Positions 36,409-45,059 of a DNA stretch of 64,000 bases are shown here, in pieces. The notes under the pieces are model-generated. The model saw only the letters and a program-made list of their open reading frames with translations. It was not told the origin of the DNA and made no database searches. The DNA is from Halalkalibacter urbisdiaboli (lineage in GTDB: Bacteria; Bacillota; Bacilli; Bacillales; Bacillaceae_D), in the NCBI RefSeq assembly GCF_002156385.1, contig NZ_MVJM01000002.1, forward strand, positions 827,816 through 891,815, read 5' to 3'. The translations under genes and the position numbers were made by a program. Numbering within the stretch: position 1 is the stretch's first letter; every line of letters starts with the position of its first letter.

Positions 36409-36861
36409 TTATTCATTTACTTTTTGCTTAGCCCAATAATACTCTGAGAATACCTCCGCAAGTGCTTCTGCCGTTCTGTACGTTTCATCTAAGGTGTTAT
36501 AAATACCACCAACTTCTATTAAAATGGCCTTTTCTGAAAGATCTTGATTAAACCGTCCATTTGTTCCTTGACCTGCTTTCGTTATAACACCTCGGCTCAA
36601 ACGAAGGCACTGAAAAACCTTCTTAAGTAACTCAAAGAAGAAGTAATGGCTTCGCACGTTACTTAAAGGACACTGAAAAAGGGAAACCCACCCTTTTTCA
36701 GTGCCCTCGCTCAAACCTGGATATTTTTTTTCTAACAAATGATGCAACTCTTCAGCCAACTGTAAATTCAGATTATAGTTACTATGATTTCCACCAATAA
36801 CGAAAAATGTTCTTGCGTATTTAATTTCTCCATTAATGGGTACTCCCTTATCTTTCTTTAG
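36409..36861 (-). pseudogene. spoIIP: spoIIP C-terminal remnant interrupted by a miniature element
   Basis: SpoIIP is the sporulation amidase/endopeptidase of engulfment. Outside the insert the frame reads GVPINGEIKYARTFFVIGGN, ELHHLLEKKYPGLS, then RGVITKAGQGTNGRFNQDLS and ILIEVGGIYNTLDETYRTAEAL. This is the C-terminal part of the amidase domain, including the IEVGG catalytic-Glu strand. Some 270 N-terminal residues are missing. Between PGLS and RGVI lie 38 foreign codons, exactly the 106-bp element plus its 8-bp target duplication, and the frame stays open. Not expected to be functional; an intact spoIIP should exist elsewhere. Confidence 0.85.
36603..36708 (-). mobile_element. 106-bp miniature inverted-repeat element (family 1) in spoIIP remnant
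   Basis: Ends are GAAGGCACTGAAAAA (36603-36617) and TTTTTCAGTGCCCTC (36694-36708), inverted copies with one mismatch. Flanking 8-base direct repeats GCTCAAAC at 36595-36602 and 36709-36716 mark the target duplication. Inside are an internal CACTGAAAAAGGG hairpin and the block GTAATGGCTTCGCACGTTAC. No coding capacity. It would be moved by a transposase supplied elsewhere. Confidence 0.88.
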
Positions 36862-37014
36862 TTAAAATAAGTTTTTTATTAAACGAATAAGCATTCTTGG
36901 AATAAAGAATAATATTCTCCAAGTTATTTCAATGAAGATTGAATCTCGAATTTCATTGATTATGTTTCTTAGAATTCCTTCTTTTTTCTTTTCACTCGTT
37001 TTTCCTTTTCTCAT
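36862..37014 (-). CDS. Possible 50-aa basic amphipathic protein
   Basis: ATG at 37014 follows AGGTGA by 8 bases and opens 50 codons: a basic head (RKGKTSEKKKEG), then IINEIRDSIFIEITWRILFF and IPRMLIRLIKNLF, ending in TAA. One possible membrane or amphipathic helix. The stop is in frame with, and directly before, the spoIIP remnant. No family recognised; it could be a real small protein or debris of the same rearrangement. Confidence 0.45.
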   Translation of the reverse strand: MRKGKTSEKKKEGILRNIINEIRDSIFIEITWRILFFIPRMLIRLIKNLF

Positions 37015-37215
37015 CTTTTTAATCACCTATGTTAAAAGATATTTTAATTTATTGTTTTCATATAAAACTGATCTCTAACCTTTCCTTAATGTGAATTCCA
37101 TCAACTTGGTATGTTGAAATGGAAATTAAATCTTTATATACAGTGCTAAGGTCCCTGTGGTATTCTAAAACAAGCTATCATTTTTCGACAAAAAACTACA
37201 AACCAGGAGGGAATC

Positions 37216-39023
37216 ATGTTTAAAAATGACAGGGGTAATAAGCAATCAGACAAACTTCGATTTCGTAATAGTTTAATACTAAAAGTAATGTTGCTTGTTT
37301 CCATCATCGTTCTTTTAAGCTCTTCACTGTTAGGATTCGTTAGTTATCAAACGGCGAAAAATGAATTAATTGATGCAGGGAAAGAGAACATGAAAAGCAT
37401 CGTTACAAGTGCTAAATCTACAATAAGCGAGCTTGATAAAGAAGTGAAGGCTGGTCATCTCACTATTGAAGAGGCTAAAGAACGTGCTAGAAATGCAATT
37501 GTTGGACCTGTGATAACTGAAGGAGAGCCTAATCGCGATTTTAGTCAGTCTGCATTTGTATATAAAAATATAAAAGCCAAGGATATATGTTTGCTTATGA
37601 TAGTAACGGTATATTACAAATGTCAACATCGCTTCAACCTGGTTTAGATATGATTGACTCACAGGATGCAAGTGGCAAATACCTTGTGCAGGAATATATA
37701 AGTCATGCGAAATTAAAAAATCAAGAAGAGCGCTTTATTGATTATTCCTGGAGTAATCCTGGAGAAACTGAAGCTCATAAAAAAATCGCATATATTGATT
37801 ATTATGAAGAATGGGATTGGATTTTAGTAGTTGGTGCTTATTATGATGAATTTTATCAACCTTTAGAGTTCTTGAAATATGTAATAGCTGGCGTCTGTAT
37901 AATTTTTGTTCTTTCAGGTATTATCGTATTTTATCTATTATCAAGAAGGCATATTGAACTTATAAAACAAATGCAAAAGGTAACTTCTAAAATATCTAAC
38001 GGCGATCTTACTGTAACACCTATCGAAATCAAGGGAAATGATGAATTGTACAGTGTAGCAGCATCCGTTAATTCAATGGCTATTAGCCTGAAATCCTTGA
38101 TTGGCAAAATGAGTACAACCGGAAAGCAGGTTACTTTGTTTGCTAATGATTTTTCTGTAAGTATTGATGAATCGGTAAAAGCCTCAAATGTAATTACCGA
38201 ATCTATTACGAAGGTGGCTGAAGGTGCTGAGAAACAATCGATAGGTGCACAACAGAGTGCTACTGCTGTAGAAGAAATTTCAATTGGTATTCAACGAATT
38301 GCTGAAACAACGTCGTCTGTGTCTGAATCAACAAGTGGAACAGCTAAGACTGCAAGCGAAGGAAATGACTCTATCAAGCAAGCAGTGATTCAAATGAATA
38401 AAATTCGCAAAGTCGTTGATGAATCCTCGTTCGTTATTCAAAAATTAGGTGATCGTTCAAAGCAAATCGGCGATATCATTAGTATTATTACAGATATTTC
38501 CGCTCAAACAAATTTACTTTCTCTTAATGCAGCAATTGAGGCTGCAAAGGCGGGTGAACACGGAAAAGGATTTGCTGTTGTCGCATCAGAGGTAAGAAAG
38601 TTAGCTGAACAAACGACCCATTCTGCTGATAATATTAGTGAACTTATTAATGAAATTCAAAAGGATGCTGGACAGTCAATTCAATCAATGACAACTGTAA
38701 CAAATGAAGTTAGTCAAGGCATTGATGCCGTGAATATAGCAGGAAATACTTTTGAAGAAATTGTAATAGCAGCAGAGCAAGTTGCTGCACAAATTCTTGA
38801 AGTTTCTGCTTCAGTGGAACAAATGTCTGCTGGGTCTGAACAAGTTTCAGCATCACTTTCTGAGATGACTACCATCTCATCTGAAACAACCAATAATTCC
38901 CAAAGTGTAGCTGCATCATCAGAAGAACAACTAGCTACAATGCAAGAGCTCCAAGTTGTAAAAGGACATCTTCAACAAATGGCTAATGAACTCGAAGAAG
39001 CCATTTCAAAATTCAAATTTTAA
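37216..39023 (+). pseudogene. Cache-type methyl-accepting chemotaxis protein, frameshifted
   Basis: AACCAGGAGGGAATC precedes the ATG at 37216. The first 115 or so codons give one membrane helix (about 22-42) and the start of a single Cache sensor domain (ENMKSIVTSAKSTISEL). Near 37560-37580, in an A-rich stretch, the frame shifts by one base: the second frame continues with [35 protein letters not shown], a second helix ([21 protein letters not shown]), HAMP and the MCP domain with [18 protein letters not shown]. Joined, it is an ordinary receptor of about 600 aa. Either a recent inactivation or a sequencing error. The second frame has no RBS of its own. Confidence 0.85.
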
Positions 39024-39288
39024 TTATAGGGTAGCGTGAATTTAATACGTTATTAATACCCAATATTAGTTATCCCCATTCCTATTTACAATATAGAAAT
39101 GGGGATTTTTTAGTTTCTAATGATAGGGTACGATTACTTCAAGTTAAAAAAGAACGCCTTTTATCTTTAGCAATATTCCTTTTTCCACAATAAATTTAAT
39201 ATAACTCCTAAATAAAAAGAAACCAGTATGAAACCTTAATTACTTATGCAAACTTATACTAAATGTATTACTTTAGGAGGATGTTATT

Positions 39289-39852
39289 ATGGAGAAATTA
39301 GGGAAAGAAATTGATAAAATTTCAAACCAGTTGACAGACTTGAGGTGGGAAATATGGACAAAGCATACATTATTCACTTGGCAATGGTGGATGCTGCTTG
39401 GGGCTTGTTTCTTAATGATAATTTTATTTTTTGTCTTAGTTAAAAAGGAAAAACTCCTCCCATCCATCGCCTTTCTTGGATTCATATACATCCTTAATAA
39501 AAACTTAGATGATGTAGCAACAGCCATGGATTGGTATGATTATCGGATGCAACTTGAACCCATCATCCCTACAATGTTACCTGCTAATCTTTTCATCATT
39601 CCAATAGGACTAAGCATCATATACCACCGATTCGAAGAGTGGAAGTCCTTCTTAATAGTGTCAGGCTTCTTCTCAGCATTTGTCTCTTATTTAGCATTAC
39701 CTCTTATGAAAATTGCAAATATCTACTTAGAAAAGGCATGGAATGCTCATTGGTCATTTATCAGCCTTGTTGTTATGTCTATAATTTCCAAACTAGTAGT
39801 TGACCGTGTTAAGTCACTGTATAGAGTTCAAAGTGAGAAAGCCATAAACTAA
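39289..39852 (+). CDS. CBO0543-type membrane protein
   Basis: 187 aa. A short charged helical N-terminus, then five hydrophobic segments. EIWTKHTLFTWQWWMLLGACF (about 27-47) and the Pro-rich middle MLPANLFIIPIGLSIIYH (about 97-114) match the CBO0543 family of spore-former membrane proteins, function unknown. A paralogue with the same HSLFSWQWW motif is at 51998. TTAGGAGG lies before the ATG. Confidence 0.75.
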   Translation: MEKLGKEIDKISNQLTDLRWEIWTKHTLFTWQWWMLLGACFLMIILFFVLVKKEKLLPSIAFLGFIYILNKNLDDVATAMDWYDYRMQLEPIIPTMLPANLFIIPIGLSIIYHRFEEWKSFLIVSGFFSAFVSYLALPLMKIANIYLEKAWNAHWSFISLVVMSIISKLVVDRVKSLYRVQSEKAIN

Positions 39853-39935
39853 TCCCAACTAATTCAAAAAGAGTAACACCTAAAAAACATTCGTCAATTT
39901 CACGAAAAGCAGCTCTGCATAAAATAGTAAGGTTA

Positions 39936-40017
39936 AACCACTAATATCATGAACTGCACCCCAATTGTTAGTTGTGTGTCTAACTTTTCGGGTTCAGTTC
40001 ATATCATTGGTGGTTTT
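39936..40017. repeat. Long imperfect hairpin with IS3-like end sequences
   Basis: AACCACTAATATCATGAACTG and the partner CAGTTCATATCATTGGTGGTT enclose CACCCCAATTGTTAG-TTGTGTGT-CTAACTTTTCGGGTT, giving arms of about 36 bases followed by T5. The inner TGAACTG...CAGTTCA with CCCC and GTTAG resembles terminal repeats of IS3/IS150-type elements. It could be a solo-end remnant now used as a terminator. Confidence 0.55.
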
Positions 40018-40328
40018 TCTATTGGATATTTTTATACAGCTACATAATAAATTGGTATGTCAACACTCATACAATTTTTTTAAAGGTACAGTACTGTTTA
40101 TAACACATAAAAGCTGGAACAGTTTTGATGGAAAACAGAGTAGACAGTTTGTCACTTCACTTTGAGCCTCTACGGGCATGAGTGTTAGCCAGAAAGCCGG
40201 CCCAATGTAAAAGCGGCTCGGTCTTTCACTGAATTCGCTAAACTCCTTTTTATGTTTTCATACCTTTCATACTCAGTTACTGCTTCTGAATTATTTCAAG
40301 AGATAGATCCTTACTTAACAAGATGTGT
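40018..40328. other. Intergenic stretch, nothing clear
   Basis: About 310 bases between the hairpin and the HAD gene. A GC-richer patch (40165-40235) has small inverted parts (AGCCGGCC, AAGCGGCTCGG) but no gene or known repeat that I recognise. Confidence 0.4.
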
Positions 40329-41018
40329 TTAGTTTTTGAAAAGTGTAGAAATATTAAAAATGTCAGGTAAAGTGGTAACTGCAAAATCTGGTTGGACATT
40401 GCCGTTAATTTTTTTATTATTTCTGTTTACCCACACGCTTTTAATCCCTACATTCTTGGCACCTGTAACATCACTTGATAAAGAGTCCCCAACATGAATT
40501 ACTTCTTCTGGTGATAACTTACTTTGCTTTAAGGCGTATTCAAACATTTCTGAACGAGGCTTATACGATTTCACATCTTCGCTTGTAATTACTTCTTTAA
40601 CTGATAACTGGTGTAGGTTAATAGCTTCCAAAATATCTGAACGGTCAATATTAGAAAGTATATAAATTGGATTTGTATTCTGTTCAAAGAATTCCAATGA
40701 ATCTTTAAAGATTTCAGGTTTCATCCAATGCTTAAATATCATTTCACTTAATTCATTTTCTTTTGATGTTGAATTGAAATGATTTAAAGTATTACGTAAA
40801 GAAATCCTTTCTAATTCCCTTTGAGATAAAAAAGTATCGCCATAGCTTTCAATAAAAAAATGATAAAATTCATTCCACCAAAAACGACCAATTTCAGCTG
40901 ACGTAACGTCTTCTTTTTTTGAATTTACTTTTATTCGATTACAAATATCTGAAATGATTTCTCCATCTTCGTGTACCACGGTTCCATAAAAGTCCAAAAA
41001 AATAGCTTTAACAGACAT
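40329..41018 (-). CDS. HAD-superfamily phosphatase
   Basis: About 229 aa. Motif I FLDFYGTVVHED (nucleophile Asp about 8), motif II IYILSNIDRSDIL (about 112), motif III Lys in TSEDVKSYKPRSEMFEYAL, and motif IV EVIHVGDSLSSDVTGAKNVG (about 178-197). A helical cap lies between motifs I and II. Phosphatase or dehalogenase-like, substrate unknown. Start taken at MSVKAIFLDFYG, with AAGGA 9 bases upstream. Confidence 0.85.
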   Translation of the reverse strand: MSVKAIFLDFYGTVVHEDGEIISDICNRIKVNSKKEDVTSAEIGRFWWNEFYHFFIESYGDTFLSQRELERISLRNTLNHFNSTSKENELSEMIFKHWMKPEIFKDSLEFFEQNTNPIYILSNIDRSDILEAINLHQLSVKEVITSEDVKSYKPRSEMFEYALKQSKLSPEEVIHVGDSLSSDVTGAKNVGIKSVWVNRNNKKINGNVQPDFAVTTLPDIFNISTLFKN

Positions 41019-41188
41019 AACTCTCAATCCTTTTGTTGAAATAGTATTAATTTACATCTCCTAGATAAACAGGTAAGTAAAACCCTATCTATAAAGTCTG
41101 AGCCGTTGCTATGACACCATTTTTCTACATATGCAACTAGTTTTTTGGCTATTCTATCGCTTAGTTGGAGAAATGATGAATCTCCTAC

Positions 41189-41794
41189 TTAATTCTTGCT
41201 CCAAATATTTTTATAAAGGTTTGACACAGTTAAACCCACGACTCCTTGTTCATTTAAACGAATTTCTTGATAAGATTCATGAGGAAATATATAGAACCCG
41301 AATTCATCCCCGTCCTTATAGTTCAATCCACTCACACCGCTTATCGGACTTTCATAGATTTTCCCATTATATTCGGCTGTCATCTTTGCGGTCATTATAT
41401 TTGTAAACGAGTGTTCATTTATCCGAGCATGCTGGACACCTGAAACCAGTGATGCAGCATTCAATGATATCCTTCCACTCGATCTAAAACTAATGCTATA
41501 CCCGCCTGTATTTTCACTACCTGTGTTATTTACGGAAGAAACATATATCGTATGTTTTCCATCGTTGTATAATTCTTTTCCAATATTACTTTCTAAATTT
41601 GATAGATCAATTGAAATAGAATAATCCCCTGCTATGAAATGACTTTTTGTAGTAGTGAAGTCTTTTGTATTATTTGCCTTTTCAGCAATACCGCCAGTCC
41701 ACAAACCAATGAAGCCGGTAAGCCAAAGGAATAAGAGGGTTACAACAAGGATTGGTGTGACAATAAAAACAAGACTCTGTATGTTGATTTTCAT
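41189..41794 (-). CDS. Membrane-anchored extracytoplasmic protein, unknown
   Basis: 201 aa. One N-terminal hydrophobic segment (about 7-33), then a Ser/Asn-rich, beta-type domain outside the membrane (GGYSISFRSSGRISLNAASL, DGDEFGFYIFPHESY). No lipobox. No family recognised. RBS GAGAGGG is upstream of the ATG. Confidence 0.55.
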   Translation of the reverse strand: MKINIQSLVFIVTPILVVTLLFLWLTGFIGLWTGGIAEKANNTKDFTTTKSHFIAGDYSISIDLSNLESNIGKELYNDGKHTIYVSSVNNTGSENTGGYSISFRSSGRISLNAASLVSGVQHARINEHSFTNIMTAKMTAEYNGKIYESPISGVSGLNYKDGDEFGFYIFPHESYQEIRLNEQGVVGLTVSNLYKNIWSKN

Positions 41795-42050
41795 TACTAT
41801 CCCTCTCCTAAAAACTGATAACTATCCTTTACTTTCTTATTTTAACATTAATTTACTTCGATTTTGTAGGTCAACAGAAAAAACTTCCCGACTATTCTAG
41901 GAAAGTTTCATTCGCGATTTTTTCATCAATCTCTTTAACAAATAAACTACTCATTACTATAAATCGTAGGAACTACACTTATATTTTCCTGCTTTGGCGT
42001 GTAGTCACCTATTTCGCTTCAATTTTACGTTTTTCACTCTAAGGCACAAA

Positions 42051-42086
42051 AAACGTTGCCTTCCCTTATACAGGAAGGCAACGTTT
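42051..42086 (-). terminator. Rho-independent terminator of the pentapeptide-repeat gene
   Basis: AAACGTTGCCTTCC and GGAAGGCAACGTTT around CTTATACA; on the minus strand TTTTTTG follows. It lies 10 bases after the stop codon. Confidence 0.8.
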
Positions 42087-42095
42087 CAGGTTGAC

Positions 42096-42575
42096 TTACA
42101 ACTTTTCTTTATATTTCAGCAATTCCTCAATAAGTACGCCGTTGATCTTTAATCCAGAAATATCACAATCACTAATCTCTACATTTGTTAAATTACAATT
42201 TCTTATTTGTCCATTTGTCAGATCACAATTTTGAAAACTAATCGGTTTATACTGTCCATCTGGATTAAAGTTCCCGTCACCTTCCATCGGAAAAACGACA
42301 TTGTGAAATTCTGTTCCATATAAATGAACATGATCAATGACGGCATTACTAAAATTCGCATGCTGAATTCCTACTCCAGAAAGATTTGCATTTGATATGC
42401 GACTTTCTCCCATATTAACATCATTTAAAACCATTCCACTCATATTTACATTGTTGATTTTTGTTTTAGCCAAATTTACATCACTAATATCTAACTCCAT
42501 AGCATTAACCTCTTGCCACTTCGACCCTGAAATATCAACCTTATGCAAATCCAACTTTTCAGCCTTTAATCCCAT
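42096..42575 (-). CDS. Pentapeptide-repeat protein
   Basis: About 159 aa, soluble. Repeats of the A(D/N)LXX type run through most of the length (VDISGSKW, LDISDVNLAKTKINNVNMSG, NANLSGVGIQHANFSNAVID, CDLTNGQIRNCNLTNVEI, CDISGLKI), predicting a right-handed quadrilateral beta-helix. Some family members protect gyrase; too generic to claim here. Start at MGLKAEKLD with GGAG 8 bases upstream; a longer frame from 42707 is not supported. Confidence 0.85.
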   Translation of the reverse strand: MGLKAEKLDLHKVDISGSKWQEVNAMELDISDVNLAKTKINNVNMSGMVLNDVNMGESRISNANLSGVGIQHANFSNAVIDHVHLYGTEFHNVVFPMEGDGNFNPDGQYKPISFQNCDLTNGQIRNCNLTNVEISDCDISGLKINGVLIEELLKYKEKL

Positions 42576-42754
42576 TCCTTCATCTCCTTTTAACATTATT
42601 TTAAAACAAGATAAAGAATTCCCTATTTTCCAACAAATTCCTCCTAGAATAGAGATAAAATCTAATAGAATACCACTTTCTTTTCGCTCACCATGAAAAG
42701 TCAACAAACCTTCGTAACCTAATAGATTTTAACTAGTAACGTTCGGGTATGATC

Positions 42755-42892
42755 TTACTTGTTTGAACTATCATCCATGAAAAAAATCTCCCAAAGATGA
42801 CCGTCAATATCCTGAAAACTCCATCCATACATAAAGCCATGGTCCTGTGGTTCATTTGAAGGCTTTCCACCAGCTGCAAGAGCCTTGGACGC
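42755..42892 (-). pseudogene. VOC-family (glyoxalase-like) C-terminal remnant
   Basis: About 45 codons ending in TAA contain KALAAGGKPSNEPQDHGFMY, then GWSFQDIDGHLWEIFFMDD. This is the last beta-alpha part of a VOC protein, with the DGH.WE metal-ligand motif. The N-terminal two thirds are missing. It abuts a TetR remnant on the other strand; the join lies within 42870-42893. Confidence 0.75.
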
Positions 42893-43012
42893 TACGAAAG
42901 AGGAATTTTTTGAGAAGGGCTATAATGGTGCCAGAATTAAATCCATTGCAAAACGTGCAGGTTTAAATAAACAATTGATCTACCATTACTTTAAAGGAAA
43001 AGTGGACGAACT
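42883..43012 (+). pseudogene. TetR-family regulator N-terminal remnant
   Basis: About 42 codons contain ALDATKEEFFEKGYNGARIK and SIAKRAGLNKQLIYHYFKGK, a complete TetR helix-turn-helix, then the frame stops soon after at 43046 without a ligand-binding domain. No start codon is left upstream because the VOC remnant begins there. Confidence 0.75.
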
Positions 43013-43076
43013 TTCTCAACTTGATAAGCGAACGAATTTTTCAAATGGAATCCCATAAATAATCAAGACATCGTGG

Positions 43077-43183
43077 GGCTGTCTCAAATGCTTAAAGCGT
43101 GCACAGCAATGGCTCCATTCACTACGCTTTCATGAAGGCAGTGCCAAAAGGTTAAAAAACAACCCTTTGGCACTGCCTCTTTT
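43077..43183. repeat. Dispersed repeat unit with family 2 hairpin
   Basis: Begins GGGGCTGTCTCAAATGCTTA, contains the AGCAATGGCTCC block also seen in family 1, then CATGAAGGCAGTGCCAAAAGGTT paired with AACCCTTTGGCACTGCC and T4. The first part matches the minus strand of 18606-18645, which shows that the family 2 hairpin is sometimes part of a longer repeat of about 105 bases. Confidence 0.6.
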
Positions 43184-43245
43184 ATGTGATTTAAGGAGGA
43201 TAACGCGGCAAAGTCATTACTTTCTTCAAAATCAAAATAGAAAAA

Positions 43246-43270
43246 CGATGCTCTTTTCATTTAAGCATCG
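43246..43270 (-). terminator. Terminator of the 156-aa gene
   Basis: CGATGCTC and AAGCATCG form the stem; TTTTTCT follows on the minus strand. It lies about 27 bases past the stop at 43297. Confidence 0.6.
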
Positions 43271-43296
43271 CTCCATCCATGAAGCAACTCAGATAT

Positions 43297-43767
43297 TTAA
43301 TAATTTATCAAATATACGAAATCACCACTCTTTTTCACTTGAAAAGTCAAATCATCATTTGAATTAATCCTTTGGGCAACATGATTAAATCCTTCACCTG
43401 AAAAATATATGCCATAACGGTTATTTTGAGGATACCCGAATAAATAACAAACGACTTTTTCATCCTTCATAAAAACGATTTGGTTCATTCCTTCACTAAC
43501 GGTTTCACTGATTGTATCCCATTTATAACCTACTGTTTCATAGACCTTTTCCTTCGATGTATAAGGGTCAAAGGAATATACCATATCCCATTCAAATGGA
43601 GTTACATCTAATAAATTTACTGTTTCAACCGATTGTTCAATTGATATTACTTCTTCTTTTAACATTTCTTCGTTTACATCCCACACATCGTTATTAAATA
43701 GATTCATTAAAACAGTAATAAACAGCATGCCAATAGCAATAGTCGTTATGGTTTTTCTTGATTTCAT
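43297..43767 (-). CDS. Secreted or membrane-anchored protein, unknown
   Basis: 156 aa. N-terminal hydrophobic segment (about 7-24) after a basic head, then a soluble domain with VTPFEWDMVYSFDPYTSKEK (about 57-76) and YLFGYPQNNRYGIYF. The FEWD.VY.F.PY pattern recurs in uncharacterised Bacillus lipoprotein-like proteins; here no lipobox cysteine is present. RBS GGGAGAATATCGAT precedes the ATG. Confidence 0.6.
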   Translation of the reverse strand: MKSRKTITTIAIGMLFITVLMNLFNNDVWDVNEEMLKEEVISIEQSVETVNLLDVTPFEWDMVYSFDPYTSKEKVYETVGYKWDTISETVSEGMNQIVFMKDEKVVCYLFGYPQNNRYGIYFSGEGFNHVAQRINSNDDLTFQVKKSGDFVYLINY

Positions 43768-43984
43768 ATCGATATTCTCCCTTAATCACAATTGTTAACG
43801 CTTCTGCTCCTTTTACGTAAGCTACCGTCACGACAGCTCTCTTTTACTTACTATTACTAAATCTTCGCCGAAAGTGAAATGTGCTCTATAATCAGACCTT
43901 TTCAGAAATAACCCCATTTTTTATGTTTTAGCGGACATCTGATACGCTATTTGCCAAAAATCAGAGGAAATCAAGGCCACTGAA

Positions 43985-44068
43985 TAACCGCTTGAAAGTC
44001 ATGCTAGGAAGCAGCAATGGCTCCACACGTTGCTTAGAGGGCATTGAAAAAGAGAAAAGTAGCCTCAG
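43985..44068 (-). repeat. Truncated copy of the family 1 miniature element
   Basis: Plus strand AAGGCCACTGAATAACC, then AGCAGCAATGGCTCCACACGTTGCTTAGAGGGCATTGAAAAAGAG. This aligns with the spoIIP copy from its left end through the internal block and the first hairpin arm; the final arm is lost and the sequence runs into a decayed gene. Confidence 0.65.
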
Positions 44069-44360
44069 GAAATCGGCTTCCTTTTTGATAAATAAAGGAA
44101 CGAATGTCTACCAATCCCCCAAAAACACTACTTTCAGTGAATATTTTCATATCATTTCTAGGATGTTCGGAAATTTTCAGAGATATTTCATCCCATAGCT
44201 TTCTATAACGCAGTTTAAAGTCTTCCTTAAATTTATACTGTGTTGGTATGTAAGGGAATTTAGATTCATCATTACTCTAACTTTAATTAATAAATATATT
44301 TTGAATATAGATCAAGAAGTTCAACGAATAAGAGGCCTCTGTCCTGCAATGAATTTCCAT
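44034..44360 (-). pseudogene. Decayed gene of unknown family, cut by a repeat
   Basis: AGGAGAAGAAA precedes an ATG at 44360, but that frame stops after 25 codons. A second frame (44276-44034) reads PYIPTQYKFKEDFKLRYRKL, WDEISLKISEHPRNDMKIF and ESSVFGGLVDIRSFIYQKG before running into the repeat. The texture is protein-like, so this looks like a frameshifted and truncated gene. I do not recognise it. Confidence 0.45.
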
Positions 44361-44498
44361 TTTCTTCTCCTAATTATCTACTATCGAGTATTACAAGGAT
44401 GTTCTTCAATGATTAATTCCCTGTTTTTCTAACACAATTAGAAATATGAGCTGTCGTTCCTAATTGTTTTGCCTCTTACAAGCGTTTAGTAAAAAAAT

Positions 44499-44882
44499 CT
44501 ATCTTGTCACTATTTCTACTATATCATCAATCGAACCAATGATTGTTTTCACTTCAGGTACATGATAAAACGTACTTGTTGTTTCCACATTATTTACTTC
44601 GTTGCTCGGTGAATACACATAAATTCTTTTGCCTTGTCCAAGCGCAATACCTAATTCAATATGACTTCCTTTTCCTGCTGGTAATATGACGATTAGAAAA
44701 TCCGCCTCCATCACAGCACTCTTTTCTAGTTGTCCTATATCCTTTAAATCTTTAAGTGTTGAAGCTTTTTCATTTTTCGTCCAATCATATGTTTGAATGT
44801 AGCCTTTATTTATTAACTGCTTACTAACAGAACGAACTGTATCTATGTTTTTAAAACTTGATGCAACATAAAATTTATTCAT
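44499..44882 (-). CDS. Nucleoside 2-deoxyribosyltransferase-like protein
   Basis: 127 aa, cytoplasmic. FYVASSFKNIDTVRSVSKQL opens a flavodoxin-like fold. MEADFLIVILPAGKGSHIELGIALGQGKRIYVYSP carries the GS..E.G.A.. motif whose Glu is the nucleophile in nucleoside deoxyribosyltransferases. A role in nucleotide salvage or nucleobase exchange is possible. Start at MNKFYVASS with GGGAGG 5 bases upstream. Confidence 0.75.
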   Translation of the reverse strand: MNKFYVASSFKNIDTVRSVSKQLINKGYIQTYDWTKNEKASTLKDLKDIGQLEKSAVMEADFLIVILPAGKGSHIELGIALGQGKRIYVYSPSNEVNNVETTSTFYHVPEVKTIIGSIDDIVEIVTR

Positions 44883-45059
44883 TATATCCTCCCTATTTTT
44901 CTCTAACTTTGTAAGGCATAACTGTAGGTATAGCAAAAAATGCGATAGGAGTTGCCGAAAACGACAACTCCCGCTCTTGAAGTCTTGCATCCTTTGGTTC
45001 AAAAAGGTATTTGATATAACTTTACTATTACATGAACTATATAACTGTAAATGTCATTG

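Noticed and set aside
36409-36759. Novel 116-aa protein
   Set aside because: The central 38 residues are the translation of a miniature element; the rest is the C-terminal end of SpoIIP.
37587-39023. Independent MCP gene starting at 37587
   Set aside because: No RBS, it would begin in the middle of a Cache domain, and the preceding frame supplies the missing N-terminus with a strong RBS; a frameshift explains both.
39965-40165. 66-codon plus-strand frame
   Set aside because: Runs through the long hairpin and AT-rich filler, has no RBS and no protein-like pattern.
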